Below are positions 1 to 4,419 of a stretch of DNA of 5,582 nt, piece by piece. This DNA comes from Candidatus Methanoplasma sp. (GTDB lineage Archaea; Thermoplasmatota; Thermoplasmata; Methanomassiliicoccales; Methanomethylophilaceae). The DNA is taken from NCBI GenBank assembly GCA_031271555.1, contig JAISVN010000031.1, positions 1-5,582 on the forward strand, written 5' to 3'. The translations under genes and the position numbers were made by a program. Under the pieces are notes generated by a model, which saw only the letters and a program-made list of their open reading frames with translations, was not told the origin of the DNA and did no database searches. Every line of letters begins with the position of its first letter. The stretch's first letter is position 1.

Positions 1-254
1 ATACGCTCACCGAAGAAGAAAGCCAGAAGATGATCGACTGGTTCGAGAACCCGGACGCTTTATACGGGGACTTTCTGGATGAGGACTCGAACCCTCAGAC
101 CGTGGTCGGCATGGAACTCTTCAAAGCCCTCGAGAACACGGGTGTCTTCGGAGGGATAAGAGGGGTCTCCGCAGAGGAGGAGACAGGGCTGGAAGAGATA
201 TACGCATTCGCCCAGCTGACCTTCTTCGGCGGAGAGGATTCGGATCTCAGCTGA
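1..254 (+). CDS. Unidentified very acidic protein, C-terminal part (5' end outside window)
   Basis: The frame is open from position 3 to a TGA at 252-254 and has no stop before the left edge, so the gene most likely starts upstream; the internal ATG at 30 has no Shine-Dalgarno sequence or promoter in front of it. The visible 83 residues are strikingly acidic, with about 20 Asp/Glu against 3 Lys/Arg. They include a D-E-D stretch, an E-E-E stretch, and a Phe- and Gly-rich end (LTFFGGEDSDLS). There is no Cys or His, no membrane segment and no motif I recognise. I cannot assign a family or function. The gene converges on pan, with only two bases between the two stop codons. It could be the acidic tail of a larger enzyme or a small acidic protein. 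That it is coding is supported by the open frame and the close abutment with pan, but is not certain. Confidence 0.6.
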   Translation, partial: TLTEEESQKMIDWFENPDALYGDFLDEDSNPQTVVGMELFKALENTGVFGGIRGVSAEEETGLEEIYAFAQLTFFGGEDSDLS

Positions 255-256
255 GA

Positions 257-1456
257 TCATCCGAACATGTATGCCGGAGCAGCTTTCACTTTATTCCTTC
301 CGGCTTCCATGACCTTTTCCTTTGCGGCTGTGAAATCGCTCTCGGTCACGGTATCCCTGCCATCGCGTATGGCGAGCATCCCCGCCTCCGTGCATATGCT
401 CTTTATTTCCGCTCCGGAGGCGCCCTCCGTCATATCGGCGAGCTTCCTCGGGCTGATCTCATTATCAATGTTCATGTGAGACATGTGGATCTTGAATATC
501 TGCGTCCTTCCCTCGACGTCAGGCAGTCCGATGTCTATTATGCGGTCGAACCTTCCCGGCCTCAGCAGCGCGTCGTCGAGTATGTCCGGCCTGTTGGTGG
601 CGCCTATGATCTTGACATCGCTGGTCGGCGTGAATCCGTCGAGTTCCGCAAGCAATTGCATGAGAGTCCTCTGGACCTCCCTGTCCCCGGATGTGGCTAC
701 GTCCATCCTCTTTGCTCCGACGGAGTCCAGTTCATCGATGAATATTATGCTGGGGGACTTCTCCCTTGCGAGGTCGAACAGTTCGCGGACGAGCCTTGCG
801 CCTTCTCCTATGTACTTCTGCACGAGTTCCGAGCCGACGAATCTTATGAATGTAGCGTTCGTCGCATTGGCCACGGCCTTTGCCATCAGCGTCTTGCCGG
901 TGCCCGGCGGTCCTACCAAAAGGACTCCCTTGGGAGGTTCTATGCCCACTTTGGCATAGAGTTCCGGCCTCAGCAGCGGGTCTTCGACGGCCTCGCGCAG
1001 CTCCAGCATCTGCTTCTCAAGGCCTCCTATGTCGGCATATGATACGTCCGGTTTGTCTATTATCTCAGCACCGGTGACCACGGGGTCCAGAGGCATGGGC
1101 AGCACGTTCATTACTGCAAGCGTCTGTTTGTTAAGCGAAACTCTGGCTCCGGGTATGAGATCGGATTGGGGTATGTACTCTGACACAGAGACTATGAAAT
1201 CGGGGCCGGTGGAGCTTTTGATGATGACCCTGTTGTCCGGAAGGATGTCCCTCAGGGACCCGACTATAAGGGGCGGACTCCTCAGCCTTTCGAGCTCTGC
1301 CCTTATCCGGCTGTGGTCCTTCTGCAGTCTGAACAGCTCTCCTTCCGAGTAACGCTTGTCGTTCTCGGCGGTCTGAAGATCTTCCATCAGTCTTACGTTC
1401 CTTTCTTCAAGGGTGATGATCTTCGCTTTAAGCTCGTCTATCTGAGTGTCATCCAT
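257..1456 (-). CDS. pan: Proteasome-activating nucleotidase (PAN), AAA+ ATPase
   Basis: PAN is the archaeal homologue of the 26S proteasome Rpt ATPases. As a hexamer it uses ATP to unfold substrates and thread them into the 20S core in the cytoplasm. The 399 residues match the usual length. Residues 1-60 are a heptad-rich coiled coil ending at Pro61-Pro62, the usual coiled-coil/OB junction. The OB domain spans about 62-130 and the AAA+ domain about 135-390. Visible motifs are Walker A GPPGTGKT (182-189), pore loop 1 KYIG (214-217), Walker B IIFIDE (237-242), pore loop 2 SGDRE (256-260), sensor-1 Asn288, and Arg302/Arg305 as arginine fingers in RPGRFDR. The C-terminus reads AYMFG, so the HbYX gate-opening motif carries Phe instead of Tyr. 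The ATG is preceded by a weak AGGG (minus strand 1469-1466) and a TATA-like box. It diverges from the MBF1 gene. Family assignment is very secure. Confidence 0.97.
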   Translation of the reverse strand: MDDTQIDELKAKIITLEERNVRLMEDLQTAENDKRYSEGELFRLQKDHSRIRAELERLRSPPLIVGSLRDILPDNRVIIKSSTGPDFIVSVSEYIPQSDLIPGARVSLNKQTLAVMNVLPMPLDPVVTGAEIIDKPDVSYADIGGLEKQMLELREAVEDPLLRPELYAKVGIEPPKGVLLVGPPGTGKTLMAKAVANATNATFIRFVGSELVQKYIGEGARLVRELFDLAREKSPSIIFIDELDSVGAKRMDVATSGDREVQRTLMQLLAELDGFTPTSDVKIIGATNRPDILDDALLRPGRFDRIIDIGLPDVEGRTQIFKIHMSHMNIDNEISPRKLADMTEGASGAEIKSICTEAGMLAIRDGRDTVTESDFTAAKEKVMEAGRNKVKAAPAYMFG

Positions 1457-1486
1457 TTATCGCTACCCTATGGGGTCAAGTGTTCC

Positions 1487-1498
1487 TTATCTTTATTA
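1487..1498 (-). promoter_or_regulatory. TATA-like promoter element of pan
   Basis: Read on the minus strand this is TAATAAAGATAA, centred about 37 nt before the pan ATG. With the usual archaeal spacing of 25-27 nt it would place the transcription start near 1466 and give a leader of about 10 nt, roughly enough to hold the weak AGGG. It lies in the 96-nt region shared with the divergent MBF1 promoter. The element is A/T-rich rather than a perfect TATA box, so confidence is moderate. Confidence 0.45.
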
Positions 1499-1521
1499 GT
1501 TTTTCTCGTACTTACCATCAA

Positions 1522-1529
1522 TTTAATAA
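1522..1529 (+). promoter_or_regulatory. TATA box of the MBF1 gene (leaderless start predicted)
   Basis: TTTAATAA is centred 27 nt before the ATG at 1553, which is the standard archaeal TATA-to-start-site distance. There is no GGAGG-like sequence in the bases before the ATG (CAATCACATTGCG). The simplest reading is that transcription begins at or within a base or two of the A of the start codon, giving a leaderless mRNA. This also supports 1553 rather than the far-upstream in-frame ATG at 1313, which lies inside pan on the other strand. Confidence 0.55.
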
Positions 1530-1552
1530 CAGCGATATACAATCACATTGCG

Positions 1553-2047
1553 ATGATCTGCGAAATGTGCGGGAAAGAGGTCCCGGTCACGAAACCCATG
1601 CTTGTGGAAGGTACGAAGCTGAATCTCTGTCCGAACTGTGCCAGGTTCGGAGACGATTATAAAGCATCCAGCGCAGCCCCGGGTTCCCCGGTGCCGAAAT
1701 CGGTTATAGAAGAGAGGCTCCAGAAGAGGGAAAGGAGGATGCAGTCCAGGGATGTTTATTCCTCTACCACAAAAGAATTGATAGAGGATTACGGAAGGGC
1801 CGTAAGAGAGGCCAGAGAAGCGAAGGGCATGGATCAGGAAGAGTTCGCAAAATCCATACTTGAGAGGAAGGGCAACATAGCCAGGATAGAGGCGAACGAT
1901 CTCGTTCCGGACGATAAGATGATCGCGAAACTGGAAAAGGCCCTAGGCATATCGCTCAGAGAGGATGTGCAGTCCGGAGGTCAGGTCGGAGGGGGAAACA
2001 GAAGATCCGAAGGCATGACCCTGAGCAATTTCATAAAAAAACAGTGA
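1553..2047 (+). CDS. mbf1: Archaeal multiprotein bridging factor 1 (MBF1), zinc ribbon plus HTH
   Basis: MBF1 is a conserved archaeal/eukaryotic helix-turn-helix protein. The eukaryotic form bridges activators and TBP; archaeal forms have been linked to the ribosome and translation. The 164-residue product has an N-terminal zinc ribbon with Cys3-x2-Cys6 and Cys26-x2-Cys29, as archaeal MBF1 proteins do. A charged, probably flexible linker follows (about 32-75, rich in Lys, Arg and Glu). The Cro/C1-type HTH spans about 79-136 and includes RIEANDLVPDDKMIAKLEKALGISL-like core features (NIARIE at 108-113, KLEKALGISL at 126-135). The tail is Gly/Arg-rich and ends in TLSNFIKKQ, a typical archaeal MBF1 ending. 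I chose ATG 1553 because the zinc ribbon begins there and a TATA box sits 27 nt upstream; the in-frame extension upstream is antisense to pan. It diverges from pan and converges on the DUF2240 gene with one base between the stops. Confidence 0.93.
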   Translation: MICEMCGKEVPVTKPMLVEGTKLNLCPNCARFGDDYKASSAAPGSPVPKSVIEERLQKRERRMQSRDVYSSTTKELIEDYGRAVREAREAKGMDQEEFAKSILERKGNIARIEANDLVPDDKMIAKLEKALGISLREDVQSGGQVGGGNRRSEGMTLSNFIKKQ

Positions 2048-2048
2048 T

Positions 2049-2549
2049 TCATCTGCTGAGCACCGATGAACGGACATCATCGATGAAAGGCATGATGTCA
2101 ACATCCCTTTCTCTCAGGATCATCAGCGCTGCGACCTCCATATCGACATTCGTCCTCTTGCGGACCTTGTTGCATTCCGATATGAATGCACCCTTCTCCA
2201 TCCCGGAGTCCAATGCCGCCTGCACAAGCCTCTGCAGGACGTCTGCCGGATCGTTCACTTTCGCCGGCCGCTCGAGCTGGCCTTTTCTGATCTCGTTGAG
2301 GAGGTCCTCCGACGGCCTGTATGCCACAGGGACCTCGATCGAAGATATATCGACGGCAGGTCTGAGGTATCCGTCCGTCTTCGAAACAAGGCTGTTCTTC
2401 ACAAAGGCGTCCAAAAGCAGATTCGCATCCTTCACCTGCATCCACCTGAGGTCCAGAGACACATACATGGTGAATTCTTTGACGGTAAGGACGTCTTTGC
2501 CTTTGTTAAGGAACAGGGCGGCCGCGCAGACCTTCAGTTCATCGGACAT
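2049..2549 (-). CDS. DUF2240 family protein, function unknown
   Basis: I recognise this 166-residue protein as the archaeal DUF2240 family from its conserved pattern: an N-terminal AALFLNKGKD-like segment, KEF...SLDLRW (24-36), an L-x(n)-GYLRP stretch (to residue 64), then VPVAYRPSEDLL (73-84). The C-terminal helical half carries GMEKGAFISECNKV (116-129), MEVAALMILRERDVD (137-151). The family has no established function to my knowledge. The order of predicted elements in residues 5-64 (helices, then a short hairpin ending GYLRP) looks like a winged-helix fold, which suggests nucleic-acid binding; that is inference. The product is soluble, with no signal peptide or membrane segment. The start ATG has no Shine-Dalgarno sequence but a TATA-like box 26-27 nt upstream, so it is probably leaderless. 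It diverges from rpoK and converges on MBF1. Confidence 0.85.
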   Translation of the reverse strand: MSDELKVCAAALFLNKGKDVLTVKEFTMYVSLDLRWMQVKDANLLLDAFVKNSLVSKTDGYLRPAVDISSIEVPVAYRPSEDLLNEIRKGQLERPAKVNDPADVLQRLVQAALDSGMEKGAFISECNKVRKRTNVDMEVAALMILRERDVDIMPFIDDVRSSVLSR

Positions 2550-2571
2550 CGGGCGTCAATCACGGTCGCTG

Positions 2572-2579
2572 TAAAAATA
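2572..2579 (-). promoter_or_regulatory. TATA-like box of the DUF2240 gene (leaderless start predicted)
   Basis: On the minus strand the element reads TATTTTTA, centred 26-27 nt before the ATG at 2549-2547. The bases just before the ATG (GATTGACGCCCG) contain no Shine-Dalgarno motif. Spacing and the missing ribosome site both fit a leaderless transcript. The box is not a canonical TATA, so confidence is moderate. Confidence 0.45.
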
Positions 2580-2589
2580 CGTTACCATC

Positions 2590-2617
2590 ACGCGCGCGTT
2601 ATATGTTTAGTTACTAA
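2590..2617. repeat. Two short palindromes in the DUF2240/rpoK divergent region
   Basis: Positions 2590-2599 are a perfect 10-bp palindrome, ACGCGCGCGT. Positions 2607-2617 are an inverted repeat TTAGT-T-ACTAA with 5-bp arms and a 1-base centre. They lie between the DUF2240 TATA-like box and the rpoK TATA box, about 40-65 bp upstream of the latter. Symmetric sites here could bind a dimeric regulator, but the arms are short and chance is not excluded. No other function is visible. Confidence 0.35.
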
Positions 2618-2650
2618 CAGATAAAATAATGGGAGCAGCCGATAGCTCAG

Positions 2651-2663
2651 AAAGGTTTATAAT
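2651..2663 (+). promoter_or_regulatory. BRE/TATA promoter of rpoK-rpsB
   Basis: AAAGG followed by TTTATAAT (2656-2663) is the best TATA-box match in the window, with a purine-rich B-recognition-like stretch directly upstream. The usual spacing puts the transcription start near 2686, downstream of the first in-frame ATG at 2679. This argues that the 64-residue version of RpoK is not made, and leaves a leader of about 17-20 nt before the preferred start. Confidence 0.6.
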
Positions 2664-2692
2664 GAGCATCCTAATACCATGCCATCCTGTAT

Positions 2693-2697
2693 GGTGA
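2693..2697 (+). promoter_or_regulatory. Shine-Dalgarno GGTGA that decides the rpoK start
   Basis: GGTGA can pair with the 16S rRNA 3' end (complement of ...UCACC). It sits 5 nt before the ATG at 2703 and 8 nt before the adjacent ATG at 2706. It overlaps the ATG at 2691, which therefore cannot use it. This supports a start at 2703 or 2706 over the two upstream in-frame ATGs. Confidence 0.55.
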
Positions 2698-2702
2698 ATC
2701 AA

Positions 2703-2873
2703 ATGATGTACACTAGGTTTGAGAAGGCAAGGATCGTAGGCGCGAGGGCGCTTCAGATCTCGTACGGTGCTCCGGTCCTTATTAACTATCCCGAGGATAT
2801 GCTGGACCCTATAGACATCTCCATGCTTGAGTATGAGAAAGGCCTCATACCGATCACAGTAGTCAGGAACTAA
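2703..2873 (+). CDS. rpoK: DNA-directed RNA polymerase subunit K (Rpo6/RpoK)
   Basis: RpoK is the archaeal counterpart of eukaryotic RPB6 and bacterial omega, a small subunit that clamps the largest subunit and aids polymerase assembly. The signature [17 protein letters not shown], followed by GAPVLI, covers residues 4-27 and is diagnostic; the rest ends in [15 protein letters not shown], also typical. From ATG 2703 the product is 56 residues, the normal size. Four in-frame ATGs exist (2679, 2691, 2703, 2706). I prefer 2703 because GGTGA lies 5 nt upstream, the TATA box predicts transcription starting after 2679, and MxYTR resembles what I recall of Thermoplasma RpoK; 2706 remains possible. 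rpsB starts 13 nt after the stop, so the two are almost certainly co-transcribed. The enolase gene often found between them in other archaea is absent. Confidence 0.95.
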   Translation: MMYTRFEKARIVGARALQISYGAPVLINYPEDMLDPIDISMLEYEKGLIPITVVRN

Positions 2874-2875
2874 TC

Positions 2876-2880
2876 GAGGA
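2876..2880 (+). promoter_or_regulatory. Shine-Dalgarno GAGGA of rpsB
   Basis: GAGGA ends 6 nt before the rpsB ATG at 2887, lying in the 13-nt spacer after the rpoK stop. It supports internal initiation on a shared rpoK-rpsB message and fixes the rpsB start. Confidence 0.6.
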
Positions 2881-2886
2881 ATCACA

Positions 2887-3510
2887 ATGAGCGAAGAGGA
2901 GAATGTAACCGTTAACAACGATCTGCTGGTCGCAGAGGACCTGTACCTTACATCTGGTGTACACATCGGTACTCAGCAGAAAAGCGCAGACATGAAGGAC
3001 TTCATATTCAAGGTCAGGCAGGATGGCCTGTATGTCCTGGACGTCAAGAAGACAGACGACAGGATCAGGGCGACAGCGAGCTTCCTTGCAAGATACGACC
3101 CGAAGAGGATCCTGGTAGTCTCCGCAAGACAGTACGGTCAGAGGCCCGCAAGAGAGTTCTCCAAAGCCATCGGCGCCCCGGCGTTCGCAGGACGTTTCGT
3201 CCCCGGTACACTCACAAACCCCGTCAATGCAGGCTTCATAGAGCCTGAAGTGCTCATGGTCACCGACCCTGCAGCGGACAAACAGGCGCTCAACGAGGCG
3301 CTCAACCTCGGGATACCGATCATCGCACTCTGCGATGCGAACAACGAGACAAGGAACGTTGACCTCGTGATCCCGACCAACAACAAAGGAAGGAGAGCGC
3401 TCGCATGCGTATACTGGCTCCTTACCAGAGAGGTCCTCGTCGCAAGGGGCGACCTCAAAGACCCCGCAGATTTCCAGATGGAGATCGAAGATTTCGAAGC
3501 CAGGCTCTGA
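2887..3510 (+). CDS. rpsB: 30S ribosomal protein S2 (uS2), archaeal type
   Basis: uS2 is a small-subunit protein on the solvent side of the 30S, near the head/body junction. The 207-residue length is normal for archaea and shorter than bacterial S2, which carries a coiled-coil insertion absent here. Recognisable blocks are [20 protein letters not shown] (21-40), an Rossmann-like strand [15 protein letters not shown] (74-88), [11 protein letters not shown] (102-112), [20 protein letters not shown] (119-138), GIPIIALCD (142-150) and [19 protein letters not shown] (166-184). The acidic tail EIEDFEARL is common in archaeal S2. It follows rpoK by 13 nt with a GAGGA ribosome site, so it is translated from the same message. 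A T-rich stretch after the stop could terminate that message. Downstream the MEMO-family gene keeps the order known from other archaea. Confidence 0.97.
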   Translation: MSEEENVTVNNDLLVAEDLYLTSGVHIGTQQKSADMKDFIFKVRQDGLYVLDVKKTDDRIRATASFLARYDPKRILVVSARQYGQRPAREFSKAIGAPAFAGRFVPGTLTNPVNAGFIEPEVLMVTDPAADKQALNEALNLGIPIIALCDANNETRNVDLVIPTNNKGRRALACVYWLLTREVLVARGDLKDPADFQMEIEDFEARL

Positions 3511-3525
3511 ACGGCCTTAGGCAAA

Positions 3526-3551
3526 CCATTTACATTCCCATTTCTATTTTC
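3526..3551 (+). promoter_or_regulatory. T-rich gap: possible rpsB terminator overlapping a MEMO promoter
   Basis: The 45-nt gap after rpsB is pyrimidine-rich (for example CCCATTTCTATTTTC), as archaeal T-run terminators are, with no hairpin. It also holds a TATA-like ATTTACAT (3528-3535) centred about 24-25 nt before the MEMO ATG, and no Shine-Dalgarno motif. This fits a separate, leaderless MEMO transcript. Read-through from rpsB is equally possible; both readings are inference from composition and spacing. Confidence 0.4.
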
Positions 3552-3555
3552 ATAT

Positions 3556-4371
3556 ATGAGATATCCAGCCGTCGCCGGCAGATTCTACTCTGCGGACGAG
3601 GACGAACTGCGGGCAAGCATCAAGAGCTGTTTCCTTCACGAACTCGGGCCCGGGCTTCCGGAGCGCATAGACAATGAGAGGAAGATATCCGCGGCAGTTT
3701 CTCCGCATGCCGGCTACATGGCATCCGGAATGAATGCGGCGCACGTTTACAGGAAGATCGCAGAGGATGGGCTGCCCGAGGCATACGTGATCATCGGGCC
3801 GGACCATGTCGGCGTTCCTTACAGAGCGGTGGCATGTGATGAGGACTTTCTTACTCCCTTAGGTCCGTGCAGGATACATGAGGAGATAGCTTCCGAACTG
3901 AAGAAAACCGTGCAGTGCGACTGCATGGCCCACAAGTATGAGCATTCGATAGAGGTTCAGATCCCTTTCATACAGTTCATCGACAAGGATCCCAGGATAG
4001 TGCCGATAATAATGGGAGATCAAAGCAAAGCGTCCGCAGAGAAACTTGCAGCATCCATTAGAGAAGCGTGCAGGGGCAGGGATGTCGTGATCATCGCATC
4101 CAGCGACATGGCCCACTACATACCGAAAGATGCTGCGGAGAGGCTCAACATGCCGGTTCTGGAAAGACTGAGGGAAAAGGATGTCGACGGCATGTACTCG
4201 GTGATAGAGGGGAACAGGATATCGGTCTGCGGATACGGTCCGATGGCAACCGCATTGCTGGCATCGAGGCCTTCGGAAGTGGAGATCCTGAAGTATTCCG
4301 ACTCATGGGATTCGTTGAGATATGATATCAATTCGGTAGTAGGCTACGGCTCTGCCGTGATGTACAGATAA
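3556..4371 (+). CDS. MEMO family protein (AmmeMemoRadiSam system protein B)
   Basis: This 271-residue protein belongs to the MEMO family, which shares the fold of class III extradiol dioxygenases and LigB. Human MEMO1 binds metal (iron or copper have both been reported) through His49, His81 and Cys244; the archaeal function is not established. Visible blocks are RYPAVAGRFY (2-11), SPHAGYMASG (49-58), IIGPDHVG (79-86), EHSIEVQIPF (129-138), SSDMAHY (182-188) and VCGYGP (224-229). By position His51, His84 and Cys225 would be the metal ligands, with His130 and His187 nearby, so the site looks intact. The family's usual GPNH reads GPDH. The ATG is followed at once by the conserved RYPAVAG start, so the start is secure despite no Shine-Dalgarno motif. 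It sits after rpsB as in many archaea, but the mevalonate kinase gene often next to it is absent, and neither an AMMECR1 nor a radical-SAM partner is in the window. Confidence 0.93.
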   Translation: MRYPAVAGRFYSADEDELRASIKSCFLHELGPGLPERIDNERKISAAVSPHAGYMASGMNAAHVYRKIAEDGLPEAYVIIGPDHVGVPYRAVACDEDFLTPLGPCRIHEEIASELKKTVQCDCMAHKYEHSIEVQIPFIQFIDKDPRIVPIIMGDQSKASAEKLAASIREACRGRDVVIIASSDMAHYIPKDAAERLNMPVLERLREKDVDGMYSVIEGNRISVCGYGPMATALLASRPSEVEILKYSDSWDSLRYDINSVVGYGSAVMYR

Positions 4372-4391
4372 ACAGCAAAAGAAAAAGAAAC

Positions 4392-4410
4392 GGGGCTTCG
4401 AGCCCCTTGT
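4392..4410. terminator. Two-sided hairpin terminator between MEMO and RPA-associated genes
   Basis: GGGGCT-TCG-AGCCCC (4392-4406) forms a 6-bp GC-rich stem with a 3-base loop (or 5 bp with loop TTCGA). On the + strand TTGTTTT follows directly (4407-4413). On the - strand the hairpin is followed by TTTCTTTTTCTTTT (complement of 4376-4390 region). It lies in the 48-nt space between two converging stop codons, so it can end both the MEMO and the RPA/RPAP transcripts. Most archaeal terminators are plain T-runs; the T-runs alone may suffice. Confidence 0.7.
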
Positions 4411-4419
4411 TTTGAGGAT

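Noticed and set aside
476..1042. Long open frames on the + strand (up to 188 residues) opposite pan.
   Set aside because: They are antisense shadows of a highly conserved AAA+ gene, with no ribosome site or recognisable domain.
1313..1552. 80-residue N-terminal extension of MBF1 from an upstream ATG.
   Set aside because: It is antisense to pan for most of its length, precedes the MBF1 TATA box, and the zinc ribbon that begins archaeal MBF1 starts at 1553.
2634..2672. tRNA-like start: GCCGATAGCTCAG resembles a tRNA 5' end with an A box, and GCTC...GAGC could be a D-stem.
   Set aside because: The would-be D-loop is about 15 nt, no 5-bp anticodon stem follows, there is no T-arm (GGTTCAAAT-like B box) and no matching acceptor 3' strand. 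The rpoK TATA box lies inside it. Treated as coincidence.
2679..2702. Longer RpoK form starting at 2679.
   Set aside because: The added residues MPSCMVNQ are not family-like, and the predicted transcription start near 2686 lies downstream of this ATG; GGTGA favours 2703 or 2706.
2607..2966. 119-residue minus-strand frame opposite rpoK and the start of rpsB.
   Set aside because: It covers two secure + strand genes and their promoter, with no recognisable protein features.
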